A stretch of 64,000 nt of DNA from Paracidovorax citrulli (GTDB lineage Bacteria > Pseudomonadota > Gammaproteobacteria > Burkholderiales > Burkholderiaceae_C). Position numbers and translations under genes: made by a program. The notes beneath the pieces were generated by a model, which was not told where the DNA came from, ran no database searches, and saw only the letters and a list, made by a program, of their open reading frames with translations. Below are positions 19,991-29,394 of the stretch, piece after piece (the first letter of the stretch is position 1; every line of letters starts with the position of its first letter). The DNA lies in NCBI RefSeq assembly GCF_900100305.1, contig NZ_FNEY01000018.1, positions 35,334 to 99,333 of the forward strand. Reading direction: 5' to 3'.

Positions 19991-20911
19991 ATGCCCATCG
20001 GTACCCTCGAACGGACTGCACCGTCGTTCTTCAAGCAAGGCCCGTCGCCGCGCGCCCGCTTCGCGCTGTGCGGCGCGCTGGCGCTGTTCCTCATGGTGGC
20101 GGACGCCCGGTTCCACGTCACGGAGCCCCTGCGCAAGGCCATCGCCGTGGCGCTCTACCCGGTGCAGTGGGTGATGCTGCAGCCCGTGGAGTTCGTGGGC
20201 GGCGGCATCGCCTACCTGCGCACCATGGAATCCGCCCAGGCCGAGGTCGACACCGCCCGGCGCAACATGGTCGCCATGGCCCAGCGGGCCAACCAGGCCG
20301 AACAACTCCTGCAGGAGAACGAGCGCCTGCGCAAGCTGCTGCAGTTGCGCGACCGGCTGCAGACGCCCGCGAAGGCCGCGCAGGTGATCTACGACGCCGC
20401 CGATCCCTATACCCGCCGCGTGATGATCGACCAGGGCCAGATGGCCGGCATCGTGCTCGGCTCCCCGGTCATGGACGAATCGGGCATGCTCGGGCAGGTG
20501 ACCCGGGTGCATCCGCTGCTGAGCGAGGTCACCCTGCTCATCGACCGCGACCAGGCCATTCCGGTCATGAACCTGCGCACCGGTGCGCGCGGCGTGGCCT
20601 ATGGCGACCCCGTCATCGCGCACGGTGGCGGCATGGAGCTGCGCTTCATGCCCAGCAATGCCGACGTGCAGGAAGGCGACCTGCTCACCACCAGCGGGGT
20701 GGACGGCCTCTATCCGCCGGGGCTGCCGGTGGCCCGCATCGTGCGCGTGGAGCGCAGGGCCGACTCCGCCTTCGCCCGCATCTACTGCGCGCCCCTGGCG
20801 CAGGCGCAGGGCGCGCGCCACGTCATGGTGCTGCAGCCGCTGGATGCCGGCCTGCCCGAGCGCCCCCCCGCCACGGAGCCGGCGCCGGCACGCAAGGGAG
20901 GACGCCGATGA
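19991..20911 (+). CDS. mreC: Rod-shape-determining protein MreC
   Basis: A 306-residue bitopic inner-membrane protein. A cytoplasmic tail (residues 1-25) and one helix (26-45, FALCGALALFLMVADARF) are followed by a periplasmic coiled coil around 75-120 (NQAEQLLQENERLRKLLQL). Two beta-barrel-like subdomains follow, with the conserved DGLYPPGLPVARI near residue 240. It links MreB and MreD to PBP2. The Pro-rich C-tail ends in the overlap with mreD (ATGA at 20908-20911). The distance from mreB is 133 bp. Confidence 0.95.
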   Translation: MPIGTLERTAPSFFKQGPSPRARFALCGALALFLMVADARFHVTEPLRKAIAVALYPVQWVMLQPVEFVGGGIAYLRTMESAQAEVDTARRNMVAMAQRANQAEQLLQENERLRKLLQLRDRLQTPAKAAQVIYDAADPYTRRVMIDQGQMAGIVLGSPVMDESGMLGQVTRVHPLLSEVTLLIDRDQAIPVMNLRTGARGVAYGDPVIAHGGGMELRFMPSNADVQEGDLLTTSGVDGLYPPGLPVARIVRVERRADSAFARIYCAPLAQAQGARHVMVLQPLDAGLPERPPATEPAPARKGGRR

Positions 20912-21426
20912 TCATGCCCCGCGGCGAACAGTTGCTGCTGCCGGTGCGCCCTGCCTTCATCGCGGCCAGCCTGCTGGTGGCGCTGGCGTTCAACATGCTG
21001 CCGCTGGGGCGCTTGGTGTGGACGCCCGACCTCGTCATGGTGCTGCTCGTCTTCTGGGGCGTGCACCAGCCCCAGCGCGTGGGCATGGCCGTCGCCTTCG
21101 CCATGGGCCTGTGCATGGACGTCTACCAGACCGCGCTGCTGGGGCAGCATGCGCTGGCCTACTGCGCCATGATGTTCGGCGCCATCTACCTGCACCGGCG
21201 CCTGCTGTGGTTCAGCCCGTTCTCGCAGGCGCTGCAGGTGCTGCCCCTGTTCCTGGCCGCGCATGCGATCGAACTGCTGGTGCGCATGGTCTCGGGCGGC
21301 ATCCTGCCCGGGCTGCCGGGGCTGATCTCGCCCGTGATCGAGGCCCTGCTGTGGCCGCTCGCCAGTTGGGTGCTGCTCGCGCCGCAGCGCCTGCCGCCCG
21401 ACCGCGACGAGAACCGGCCGCTCTGA
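20908..21426 (+). CDS. mreD: Rod-shape-determining protein MreD
   Basis: A 172-residue inner-membrane protein with about five helices, the normal size for MreD. Conserved features are the WTPDLVMVLLVFWGVHQP segment near residue 33 and the GLCMDVYQTALLGQHALAY block near 65. The start overlaps the mreC stop by four bases, which suggests translational coupling. It bridges MreC and the PBP2/RodA pair. Confidence 0.93.
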   Translation: MIMPRGEQLLLPVRPAFIAASLLVALAFNMLPLGRLVWTPDLVMVLLVFWGVHQPQRVGMAVAFAMGLCMDVYQTALLGQHALAYCAMMFGAIYLHRRLLWFSPFSQALQVLPLFLAAHAIELLVRMVSGGILPGLPGLISPVIEALLWPLASWVLLAPQRLPPDRDENRPL

Positions 21427-21457
21427 TCCGGCATCCGTTTCCTTCCGCCCCGCCGAC

Positions 21458-23404
21458 ATGACCGAGCTGCGCAATACCGAGGCCGATCTCTCGCGGTTCC
21501 GCCTGCGCGTCCTGGTCGTGGGCTTCGTGGTGCTGCTCGCCATGTGCCTGATCGTGGCGCGCCTGCTCGTGCTGCAGGTGGTTCGCCACGAAGACCTCGC
21601 CGACCAGGCCGAGAGCAACCGCACAGCGGTCGTGCCCATCGTGCCCAACCGCGGGCTCATCCTGGACCGCAACGGCGTGGTGCTGGCCACCAACTACTCG
21701 GCCTATACGCTGGAGATCACGCCCTCGAAGGTGGACGGCCTGGAAGAGACCATCGACGCGCTTTCCAACATCGTGGAGATCCACGCGCGCGACCGGCGCC
21801 GGTTCAAGAGGCTCATGGAGGAGTCGCGCAGCTTCGAATCCCTGCCGATCCGCACGCGGTTGTCGGACCAGGAGGTCGCCCGCTTCACCGCCCAGCGCTA
21901 CCGCTTCCCGGGCGTGGACATCAAGGCGCGGCTTTTCCGCAACTACCCCCTGGGCGAAACCGCCAGCCATGCCATCGGCTACATCGGCCGCATCAACCAG
22001 CGCGAGAAAGAGCGCATCGAGGATTCCGAGGACGCGGCCAACTACCGCGGCACCGACCACATCGGCAAGCTCGGCATCGAGCAGAGCCAGGAGACCACGC
22101 TGCACGGCCAGACCGGCGTGGAGCGCATGGAGACCTCGGCCGGCGGCCATGCCGTGCGGCGGCTCGCGAGCCATCCGGCCACGCCGGGCAACACCGTGAT
22201 GCTGTCGCTCGACATCAAGCTGCAGAAGCTCGTGGAGGACATGTTCGGCGACCGCCGCGGCGCGCTGGTGGCGATCGACCCGCGCAACGGCGAAGTGCTC
22301 GCGCTGGTGTCCAAGCCCACGTTCGATCCCAACCTGTTCGTGGAAGGCATCGACTCGGAGAACTGGCAGGCGCTCAACGAATCGATCGACAAGCCGCTGC
22401 TCAACCGCGCCCTGCGCGGCACCTACCCGCCCGGCTCCACCTACAAGCCCTTCATGGCGCTGGCCGCGCTGCAGCTGAACAAGCGCTCTCCCACGCAGGT
22501 GTACAACGATCCGGGCTTCTACACCTACGGCGGCCACACCTTCCGCAGCCACGAGGGCGGGCTGGGCGGCGTGGACATGGTGCGCGCCATCCAGTTCTCC
22601 AGCAATACCTACTTCTATTCGCTGGCCGTGGACATGGGGGTGGACACCATCCACGACTTCATGAAGCCGCTGGGCTTCGGCCAGCTCACCGGCATCGACC
22701 TCAACGGCGAGGTGCGCGGCGTGCTGCCCAGCACCGAATGGAAGCGCAACGCCTACAAGCGCCCGGAGATGAAGCGCTGGTATTCGGGCGAGACCGTGTC
22801 CCTCGGCATCGGCCAGGGCTACAACAGCTTCACCATGCTGCAACTGGCCTCGGCCGAGGCCACGCTGGCCAACGGCGGGATCCGCTACCGCCCCCACCTC
22901 GTGAAGGCCGTGCGCGACACCGTCACCGGCGTGGTCACGGAAGTGGCGCAGCCGCCCGGCGAGAACCTGGGCTATTCGCCCCGCAACCTGGAGATCGTGC
23001 GCAATGGCCTCGTCGCGGTGATCAAGGCCGGCACGGGAACGCGCGTGTTCGCGGGCGCGCCCTACACCGCGGCCGGCAAGACCGGCACCGCGCAGGCCGT
23101 GAGCCTCGGGCAGAACGTGAAGTACAACGCCAAGCTGCTCGAAGAGCACCAGCGCGACCACTCGCTGTTCGCCGCCTTCGCGCCTGCGGAGAACCCGCGC
23201 ATCGCCGTGGCGGTGATCGTCGAGAACGCGGGCTTCGGCGCGGCCGCCGCGGCGCCCATCGTGCGCCGCGTGTTCGACTACTGGCTGCAGGGGGACTACC
23301 CCAACGAGCAGGATCTGGCGGCCGTCGCCAAGGGCCAGGCCGGCGCGCCCATGGGCACGCCGCGGCGCGCGGCCGACGTGCCGGTCATGGCGCCCGCGCC
23401 CTGA
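21458..23404 (+). CDS. mrdA: Penicillin-binding protein 2 (elongasome transpeptidase)
   Basis: A 648-residue class B PBP, the cross-linking enzyme of the elongasome. One N-terminal helix (about residues 17-38) anchors it in the membrane. The pedestal begins with NRGLILDRNGVVLATNYSAY. The transpeptidase motifs are in order: SxxK in YPPGSTYKPF, SxN in FSSNTYFYSLA and KTG in AAGKTGTAQAVS. It closes the mre block. In many relatives rodA follows directly, but here the next gene is on the other strand. Confidence 0.96.
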   Translation: MTELRNTEADLSRFRLRVLVVGFVVLLAMCLIVARLLVLQVVRHEDLADQAESNRTAVVPIVPNRGLILDRNGVVLATNYSAYTLEITPSKVDGLEETIDALSNIVEIHARDRRRFKRLMEESRSFESLPIRTRLSDQEVARFTAQRYRFPGVDIKARLFRNYPLGETASHAIGYIGRINQREKERIEDSEDAANYRGTDHIGKLGIEQSQETTLHGQTGVERMETSAGGHAVRRLASHPATPGNTVMLSLDIKLQKLVEDMFGDRRGALVAIDPRNGEVLALVSKPTFDPNLFVEGIDSENWQALNESIDKPLLNRALRGTYPPGSTYKPFMALAALQLNKRSPTQVYNDPGFYTYGGHTFRSHEGGLGGVDMVRAIQFSSNTYFYSLAVDMGVDTIHDFMKPLGFGQLTGIDLNGEVRGVLPSTEWKRNAYKRPEMKRWYSGETVSLGIGQGYNSFTMLQLASAEATLANGGIRYRPHLVKAVRDTVTGVVTEVAQPPGENLGYSPRNLEIVRNGLVAVIKAGTGTRVFAGAPYTAAGKTGTAQAVSLGQNVKYNAKLLEEHQRDHSLFAAFAPAENPRIAVAVIVENAGFGAAAAAPIVRRVFDYWLQGDYPNEQDLAAVAKGQAGAPMGTPRRAADVPVMAPAP

Positions 23405-23429
23405 CACCGGGCTGCCGGGCCGCCGCTCT

Positions 23430-24323
23430 TCAGCCGGTGGCCTGCGGCGAGCGCGGCGGCTGCAGCTGGCTGGCGATCAGCGCGCCGACGATGAGCGCCG
23501 CCCCGCACACGCCGGCCCAGCCCAGGCGCTCGCCGATCAGCACCCAGGCCGTGAGCGCCGCGAACACGGGTTCCAGGCCGAAGACGATGGCGCTGCGCAT
23601 GGCGTCCACGCGCTGCTGGCCCCACGCCTGCAGCGTCACTACCAGCACGCTGGCCACCACCCCCAGATAGGCCACGGCAGTCCACGCATCGCCCGGCAGC
23701 TGCGCGATCTGCACCACCGACGTGGCATAGCCGCCATGGCGCACGCCCACCAGCACGGTGGCGGCGCCGAACATCACCAGCGCCTGCATGGCCGCCATGC
23801 GCGTGGCCCGCAGCGGCGCCGCGGCCGTGCGGCGCGCGCATTCCTCCAGCGCGAGGATGTAGATGGCATAGAACACCGTGCTGGCGAGCGTCAGCGTATC
23901 GCCCAGGTTCCAGGGCTCGTTCTCGTGGAACATCAGTGCCATGCCCGCCAGCGCCATGCCGCACGCGGCCCACAGCGTCCACCCGTAGCGCCGCCCCAGC
24001 GCGGCCATGGCCAACAGCGGCACGACCAGCACGTTCAGGCCGGTGACGAAGGCGTTGCGGTTGCTGCTGGTGCGCGCCAGCCCCTCGATCTGCAGCCAGA
24101 ACGCCAGGAACAGGAGGGCGCCGAGCAGCAGCCCCCAGCCAAGCTCCGCGCGGCGCATGCCGCGCCACATCGGGCCGAGCACGGCCAGCGCGATGGCGAA
24201 ACGCATCCAGATGATCTGCAGCGCGTCCAGGTGCGCGGACAGCATCTTCATCGCGGGGAAGGTCGTTCCCCAGACCATGGTGACCAGGAGGAGGGCCAGA
24301 AGGCCCTGGCGTTCGGAGCGCAT
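23430..24323 (-). CDS. EamA/DMT-family permease
   Basis: A 297-residue inner-membrane transporter with ten hydrophobic helices in two EamA repeats. The first carries LLLVTMVWGTTFPAMKML (residues 10-27) and the second begins near residue 150 (STVFYAIYILALEECA). It is convergent with mrdA (25-bp gap). It is not close in sequence to the EamA protein encoded at 3455. The substrate is unknown. The amino-acid ABC importer upstream on the same strand is separated by about 100 bp. Confidence 0.85.
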   Translation of the reverse strand: MRSERQGLLALLLVTMVWGTTFPAMKMLSAHLDALQIIWMRFAIALAVLGPMWRGMRRAELGWGLLLGALLFLAFWLQIEGLARTSSNRNAFVTGLNVLVVPLLAMAALGRRYGWTLWAACGMALAGMALMFHENEPWNLGDTLTLASTVFYAIYILALEECARRTAAAPLRATRMAAMQALVMFGAATVLVGVRHGGYATSVVQIAQLPGDAWTAVAYLGVVASVLVVTLQAWGQQRVDAMRSAIVFGLEPVFAALTAWVLIGERLGWAGVCGAALIVGALIASQLQPPRSPQATG

Positions 24324-24425
24324 ATGGCGAAGCAGGTGTGGCGCCGCCGCCAGGGCGGCAGGGCCGGAAAAGGGAAAGGCCCGCGCGGGCGGGCCGGGCG
24401 CGCGGCGAGCAGGCGCGCCGCGGTC

Positions 24426-25184
24426 TCAGCCGCCCATGCGCCCCAGGAAGGCGCGAATGCGGTCGTTGGCCGGGTTGGCGAAGAACTCGGCCGGCGGCGC
24501 ATCGTGCGCGATGCGGCCCTGGTCGAAGAACATCACGCGGTCGGCCACTTCGCGGGCGAAGCCCATTTCGTGGGTGACCACGATCATGGTCATGCCGCCG
24601 CGCGCGAGTTCGCGCATCACGTCGAGCACTTCCTGCACCATTTCCGGATCCAGGGCGGAGGTGGGCTCGTCGAACAGCATCACCTTGGGCCGCATGGCCA
24701 GCGCCCGGGCGATGGCCACGCGCTGCTGCTGCCCGCCCGAGAGCTGCCAGGGGTATTTGTGGGCATGGTCGCGCAGGCCCACGCGGCGCAGCAACTGCAG
24801 CGCCTGCTCGTTCGCCTCGGCGCGCGGCGTGCGGTGGATGCGGCGCGGCGCGAGCGTCACGTTGTCGAGCACGCTCAGGTGGCCGAACAGGTTGAACTGC
24901 TGGAACACCATGCCGACCTCGCTGCGCTGCTGCTGCAGGGCGCGCTGGTCGTCGGTCACTTCCACCCCGCCGATGGCGATGCGGCCGCTGTCGTGCGGCT
25001 CCAGCCGGTTGATGGCGCGCAGCAGCGTGGACTTGCCCGAGCCCGAGGCGCCGATGATCACGGTGACCTCGCCCGTGTTGAACACGGTGGAGACATCCTT
25101 GAGCACCTGGTGCGTGCCGAACGCCTTGCAGACGTTCTCCGCCACGATGTAGGGCGTGGGGGGCGTGGCGTGGGGATGCGTCAT
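24426..25184 (-). CDS. Polar amino-acid ABC transporter ATPase (GlnQ/HisP-like)
   Basis: A 252-residue cytoplasmic ATPase powering uptake of a polar amino acid. Walker A is GASGSGKST (about residues 47-55), the Q-loop MVFQQFNLF, the signature [16 protein letters not shown], Walker [15 protein letters not shown] and the switch His VVTHEMGF. It is very close to the GlnQ/HisP subgroup. Its start overlaps the permease stop by four bases (ATGA). The three genes run substrate-binding protein, permease, ATPase on the minus strand. Confidence 0.93.
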   Translation of the reverse strand: MTHPHATPPTPYIVAENVCKAFGTHQVLKDVSTVFNTGEVTVIIGASGSGKSTLLRAINRLEPHDSGRIAIGGVEVTDDQRALQQQRSEVGMVFQQFNLFGHLSVLDNVTLAPRRIHRTPRAEANEQALQLLRRVGLRDHAHKYPWQLSGGQQQRVAIARALAMRPKVMLFDEPTSALDPEMVQEVLDVMRELARGGMTMIVVTHEMGFAREVADRVMFFDQGRIAHDAPPAEFFANPANDRIRAFLGRMGG

Positions 25185-25963
25185 TGGGCGCGGCCCTCCA
25201 CGTCGAAGCGGTGCTCGATGGCGTTCGACACCTGGGTCACCAGCGTGGTCAGCAGCAGGTAGGTGACGGCCACCGTGGAGAGCGTCGCGATCGGCTGGAA
25301 GGTGGCCGACTGGATGCGGTTGCCCACGTTGGTCAGCTCCACCACGCCGATCGCGTAGGCGAGCGAGGAATCCTTGAGCAGCGCCACGAAATTGCTCACC
25401 AGCGGCGGCAGCGAGATCTTGAAGGCCTGGGGAAACACCACGTCGAAGAAGACATGCGTGCGCGACAGCCCCAGGGCGCGGGCCGCCTCGGTCTGCCCGC
25501 GCGGCACGGCCAGCAGGCCCGCGCGGATGGCCTCGGAGTTGTAGGCACCCACGTTCAGGCCCAGCGCCACCACGGCGGCGGCGAAGTCGGGCAGGTTGAG
25601 CCCCGGAACCAGCACCGGCAGGGCGAAATACACGAACAGGATCTGCACCAGCAGCGGCGTGCCGCGGATCACCCAGATGTAGAAGCGGGCCGCCCAGCGC
25701 AGCGGCGTCCAGCGCGCGGTGCGGGCCAGGGCCGCGCCGGTGCCGAGCACGAGGCCGCAGAGCCCGCTCACCAGCGTGAGCCAGAGCGTGGTGCGCGCGC
25801 CGTCGGCGAAGGCCTGCGCATTGGGGCCGATGGGGTCGGGGAGGAAGGAGAGGGCCTGGCCGAGCAGGGCCAGGGCCAGCACCATCAGCACCAGGGCCGA
25901 GACCAGCGTCGCATTGCTGCGTTGCTGGCGGCTCCAGTGCCGGGGCCAAAGAGCGGTGAGCAT
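25181..25963 (-). CDS. Polar amino-acid ABC transporter permease
   Basis: A 260-residue inner-membrane permease of the His/Glu/Gln type. A hydrophilic and hydrophobic N-terminal stretch (residues 1-50) is followed by the MetI-like domain. The EAA loop appears as [22 protein letters not shown] near residue 175 (given here with neighbours trimmed: AARALGLS...VFPQAFKIS). Five to six helices are predicted. It lies 38 bp after the substrate-binding protein gene and overlaps the ATPase start. Confidence 0.9.
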   Translation of the reverse strand: MLTALWPRHWSRQQRSNATLVSALVLMVLALALLGQALSFLPDPIGPNAQAFADGARTTLWLTLVSGLCGLVLGTGAALARTARWTPLRWAARFYIWVIRGTPLLVQILFVYFALPVLVPGLNLPDFAAAVVALGLNVGAYNSEAIRAGLLAVPRGQTEAARALGLSRTHVFFDVVFPQAFKISLPPLVSNFVALLKDSSLAYAIGVVELTNVGNRIQSATFQPIATLSTVAVTYLLLTTLVTQVSNAIEHRFDVEGRAQ

Positions 25964-26001
25964 GGGGAAAGCGTCCGGAAGGCCGGCCGGCGGTCAGGGG
26001 A

Positions 26002-26769
26002 TCAGGGGGCGCAGCGGACGTCTTCGTTGAAGTACTTCTTGGACACGGCGGCGTAGCTGCCGTCGGCCAGGATCTCGGCGAAGGCCTTGTTCCAGGCGTC
26101 GGCCAGGCCGGTGTTGCCCTTGGCCACGGCCGGGGCGATCTTCTCGATGAAGAGCATGTCGCCGAGCTTCAGGCCGGCCTTGGGGTTCTTGGCGGCGACT
26201 TCCTTGGCGACGAACTTGTCGGTCACCCAGGCGTCCACGCGCTTGGAGGTGAGGGCGCTGCGGGCATCCACGTCGGTCGGGAAGTTCTTCACGTCCTTCA
26301 CGCCGGGCACCTTTTTCACGTTCTCGAGGTAGCTCGTGCCGGTCTGCACGGCGACCACCTTGCCGGCGAGGTCCTTGCCCGTGCGGATGGCCGGGTCCAT
26401 GGCGATCACCATGCCGCCGGAGCAGTAGTGGGGCGCGGCGAAGGTGACGGCCTTGGAGCGCTCTTCCGTCACGCCGTGCGAGGCAATGGCGACGTCCCAG
26501 CGGTCCTGCCCGAGGCCGGTCAGCAGGGCGTCGAAGCCCAGCGTCTTCCACTCCACCTTCAGATTCATCTTCTTGGCCACCAGGTTGGCGACCTCGACCT
26601 CGAAGCCCGTGAGCTGCGTGCCGTTGAAGTAGTTGAAGGGCGCGAACTGCCCCTCCGTGGCGATGATGATCTTGCCGTCCTTCTGGATGGCGTCGATCGG
26701 GCGGGCCTGTGCCGAGAAGGCTGCGCACAGCGCCACGGCGGCGGTGGCCATCGTCTTGAGAATCTTCAT
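26002..26769 (-). CDS. Polar amino-acid ABC transporter substrate-binding protein
   Basis: A 255-residue periplasmic binding protein of the SBP-bac-3 family. The signal peptide spans residues 1-22 (ending SAQA). The mature protein carries [34 protein letters not shown] and [17 protein letters not shown], the first two lining the amino-acid pocket. The start at 26769 is chosen for the signal peptide and for AGGAACCGCAG just before it. Its leader holds a terminator hairpin and a short open frame that ends on this start codon. The ligand could be glutamate, glutamine or cystine, and cannot be settled by eye. Confidence 0.9.
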   Translation of the reverse strand: MKILKTMATAAVALCAAFSAQARPIDAIQKDGKIIIATEGQFAPFNYFNGTQLTGFEVEVANLVAKKMNLKVEWKTLGFDALLTGLGQDRWDVAIASHGVTEERSKAVTFAAPHYCSGGMVIAMDPAIRTGKDLAGKVVAVQTGTSYLENVKKVPGVKDVKNFPTDVDARSALTSKRVDAWVTDKFVAKEVAAKNPKAGLKLGDMLFIEKIAPAVAKGNTGLADAWNKAFAEILADGSYAAVSKKYFNEDVRCAP

Positions 26770-26837
26770 CTGCGGTTCCTGGTGGGGTGGGACAGGGTAC
26801 AAAAAAATCCGGCTTGGCGTGTGGCGAAGCCGGACAT
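26766..26837 (-). CDS. Possible 23-residue leader peptide before amino-acid ABC operon
   Basis: A short frame starts with ATG at 26837, immediately upstream of the terminator stem, and ends with TGA overlapping the ATG of the substrate-binding protein (ATGA). The predicted peptide begins MSGFATRQAGFFC. GCGGGT precedes its ATG. The hairpin and T-run lie inside this frame, so ribosomes translating it would disturb the hairpin. It may be chance; there is no run of one amino acid as in classical attenuators. Confidence 0.3.
   Translation of the reverse strand: MSGFATRQAGFFCTLSHPTRNRR
26801..26834 (-). terminator. Intrinsic terminator between sdaA and amino-acid ABC operon
   Basis: On the minus strand TCCGGCTT pairs with AAGCCGGA across an 11-base loop and is followed by seven T. 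It is 126 bp after the sdaA stop and also lies downstream of the TATAAT at 26880-26885, so it may end sdaA transcripts, attenuate the ABC operon, or both. Confidence 0.75.
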
Positions 26838-26879
26838 GGTGGACCCGCCGCCCGGTGTCGGGCGTCACGGAGTGGACAT

Positions 26880-26885
26880 ATTATA
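26880..26885 (-). promoter_or_regulatory. -10 element for amino-acid ABC operon
   Basis: The minus strand reads TATAAT exactly, in an AT-rich patch rare for this genome, about 110 bp upstream of the substrate-binding-protein gene. The -35 region is poor, so an activator may be needed. Confidence 0.45.
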
Positions 26886-26959
26886 AAGACGGGGCATGGC
26901 GCCATGCCTCCTCGAAAATGCGGATGGTCCCGCCCTCGCGGGATCTTCGCGGGCGGCTT

Positions 26960-28348
26960 TCAGCACTCCACGATGTTCACTGCCAGGCCGCCCCGGGCCG
27001 TTTCCTTGTACTTGGTGAGCATGTCGGCCCCGGTCTCGCGCATGGTCTTGATGACCTGGTCCAGGCTCACGAAGTGCGTGCCGTCGCCGTGCAGCGCCAT
27101 GCGCGCCGCGTTGATCGCCTTGACCGAGGCGATGGCGTTGCGCTCGATGCACGGGATCTGCACCAGTCCGCCGACGGGGTCGCAGGTGAGCCCCAGGTGG
27201 TGCTCCATGCCGATCTCCGCCGCGTTCTCCGCCTGGGCCGGCGTGCCACCCAGCGCCGCGCACAGCGCGCCCGCCGCCATCGAGCAGGCCACGCCCACCT
27301 CGCCCTGGCAGCCGACTTCCGCGCCGCTGATGGACGCGTTCTGCTTGTAGAGGATGCCGATGGCCCCGGCCGTGAGCAGGAAGTCCACCACGCCGCGCTC
27401 GCTGGCGTCAGGCGCCGTGTGCACGTAGTAGTGCAGCACCGCCGGCACGATGCCCGCGGCCCCGTTGGTCGGGGCGGTGACCACGCGGCCGCCGGCGGCG
27501 TTCTCCTCGTTGACGGCCAGCGCCCAGAGGTTCACCCAGTCGAGCACCCGCAGCGGGTCGGCCGGGCGGGGTTCGAAGTCTCCCAGCCGGCGCGCGAGGG
27601 CCGCCGCCCGCCGCTTCACCTTGAACCCCCCGGGCAGCAGGCCCTCGGTGCGGCAGCCGCGCTCGACGCAGCCCTGCATGGCGCGCCAGATGGCCAGCAG
27701 GCCGGCGTCGATCTCCGCATCCGTGCGCCAGTGCCGTTCGTTGACGCGCATGACCCCCGCGATGTCCAGGCCGTGCGTGGCCGTGAGGCGCAGCAGGTCC
27801 GCCGCGTCGCCGAAGGGCAGCGGCAGCACCGACGGGTCGGGCGCCACCACCTTGTGGCGGGATCCGTCCGCCGCCACCGCTTCGCTCACCACGAAGCCGC
27901 CGCCCACCGAGTAATAGGTGGCTTCGTGCAGCAGATCTCCCGAATCGCTGCGCGCGGCGAAGCGCAGCCCGTTGGCATGGAAGGGCAGCGTCTTGAGGGC
28001 ATAGAAGCGCAGGTCGCGCCGCTCGTCGAAGGCGACCGGATGGTGGCCGGCCAGCGGCAGGCGCCCACCCGTTCGGATGTCGGCCACGTAGCCGCCCGTG
28101 CGGTCCACGTCCACGGTGTCGGGTTCGTGCCCCGCGAGGCCCAGCAGCACGGCGGTATCGCTGCCGTGGCCCTTGCCCGTGGCGCCCAGCGAGCCGTAGA
28201 GCTCCGCCTCCACGCGGCGCGTGGCGGCGAGCAGGCCCTGGTGCTCCAGGGCGTGGGTGAACAGCCGGGCGGCACGCATGGGGCCCACCGTGTGGGAGCT
28301 GGACGGACCGATGCCGATCTTGAAGAGGTCGAAGACGCTGATGGCCAT
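26960..28348 (-). CDS. sdaA: L-serine ammonia-lyase (iron-sulfur)
   Basis: A 462-residue single-chain L-serine dehydratase that makes pyruvate and ammonia. The N-terminal beta domain starts [20 protein letters not shown] with the conserved SSSHTVGPM. The C-terminal catalytic domain carries the 4Fe-4S cysteines in [37 protein letters not shown] and the final NIVEC, where a C-terminal Cys acts as the fourth ligand in the family. It is divergent from a LysR gene at 28471, which may regulate it. The length is standard. Confidence 0.95.
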   Translation of the reverse strand: MAISVFDLFKIGIGPSSSHTVGPMRAARLFTHALEHQGLLAATRRVEAELYGSLGATGKGHGSDTAVLLGLAGHEPDTVDVDRTGGYVADIRTGGRLPLAGHHPVAFDERRDLRFYALKTLPFHANGLRFAARSDSGDLLHEATYYSVGGGFVVSEAVAADGSRHKVVAPDPSVLPLPFGDAADLLRLTATHGLDIAGVMRVNERHWRTDAEIDAGLLAIWRAMQGCVERGCRTEGLLPGGFKVKRRAAALARRLGDFEPRPADPLRVLDWVNLWALAVNEENAAGGRVVTAPTNGAAGIVPAVLHYYVHTAPDASERGVVDFLLTAGAIGILYKQNASISGAEVGCQGEVGVACSMAAGALCAALGGTPAQAENAAEIGMEHHLGLTCDPVGGLVQIPCIERNAIASVKAINAARMALHGDGTHFVSLDQVIKTMRETGADMLTKYKETARGGLAVNIVEC

Positions 28349-28470
28349 GGGGCGGAGTGCAATGCTGCGGATGGGCGCACAGCGTAGGCAACAAGTTTCG
28401 TCAGGTCCATTGATCTTTCATGAAGGAATACATTAGCAGTCCTGTCGAATTGCGAAAGGCCGGGGGACCC

Positions 28471-29394
28471 ATGGACATGAACCGCCTGCGCGCCCTGCGC
28501 GAGCTGGCCCGCTGCGGCACGATGGCCGCGGCCGCCGAGGCGCTGGCCCTCACGCCCTCGGCGGTGTCGCAGCAGATCGCGCAGCTGGAGGCGGAAGCGG
28601 GCATCGCGCTCACCGAGCGCCAGGGGCGCGGCGTGCGGCTCACGCCTGGGGGTGAAGCTTTGGTGCGGCATGCGGAACGCCTGATGGCGGTGCTGGACGA
28701 GGCCAAGTCCGAGCTGGCGCTGCTGCGCCGGGAACTCGCGGGCGAGCTGCGCGTGGCGGCCTTCCCGTCGATCGCCTCGGCCCTGCTGCCCGAGACCATC
28801 CAGGCGCTGCGGGCCGCCTATCCGCGCCTGCGCCTGGCCGTGGAGGAAATGGAGCCGGCGGACGGCCTGGCGGCGCTCGGCTCCTGGCGCGCCGACATCG
28901 CGCTCATCGACCACCTCGCGCTGCGCCGTGACCGCCGGCAGGACGGATACGGCTTCGTGGCGCTGGCCCGGGATTCGCTGCACGTGCTGCTGCCCGCCAC
29001 CCATCCCCTGGCGGCCCGTCCGTGGCTGGGCGTGGCCGACCTGCGGGACGAGCCCTGGGCCATGGACGCCGCCTCCAGCAGCTTCGGCGAGTTCGTGCGC
29101 AACCTGTGCCTTGCGGAAGGTTTCGAGCCGCGCATGGATGTGCGCGCCCTCGGCTTCGAGGTGGTGTCCGCCATGGTGGGCGCCGGCTGCGCCGTGACCG
29201 TGGTGCCCGGGCTGCGCCTGCTGCGCCCCCTGCCGGGCACCCGCGCCGTGCCCCTGCGCCCGGCCGTCGCCCGGGAAATATCCGTCGCCTTCCGGCGCGG
29301 CGAGCGCGACCACCCGGCCGTGAAGGTATTCATCGGCGAAATCGTGCGCGCGGCGGAGCGCCTGTCCCGCCCGGCAGGCGATGTCACCTCATGA
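28471..29394 (+). CDS. LysR-family transcriptional regulator
   Basis: A 307-residue LysR regulator. The HTH is at residues 3-60 (RALRELARCGTMAAAAEALA, then PSAVSQQIAQLEAEAG), and the effector domain begins around residue 90. ATG 28471 is chosen because it gives the usual distance to the HTH and has GGGGGACCC before it. An in-frame ATG at 28420 would add 17 residues. It is divergent from sdaA, so control of serine catabolism is a reasonable guess. Its 3' end overlaps the TSUP gene stop by 11 bp in convergent orientation. Confidence 0.87.
   Translation: MDMNRLRALRELARCGTMAAAAEALALTPSAVSQQIAQLEAEAGIALTERQGRGVRLTPGGEALVRHAERLMAVLDEAKSELALLRRELAGELRVAAFPSIASALLPETIQALRAAYPRLRLAVEEMEPADGLAALGSWRADIALIDHLALRRDRRQDGYGFVALARDSLHVLLPATHPLAARPWLGVADLRDEPWAMDAASSSFGEFVRNLCLAEGFEPRMDVRALGFEVVSAMVGAGCAVTVVPGLRLLRPLPGTRAVPLRPAVAREISVAFRRGERDHPAVKVFIGEIVRAAERLSRPAGDVTS

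Noticed and set aside
21212..23407. Long minus-strand open frame opposite mrdA
   Set aside because: Antisense shadow of mrdA with repetitive Arg/His/Ala-rich translation.
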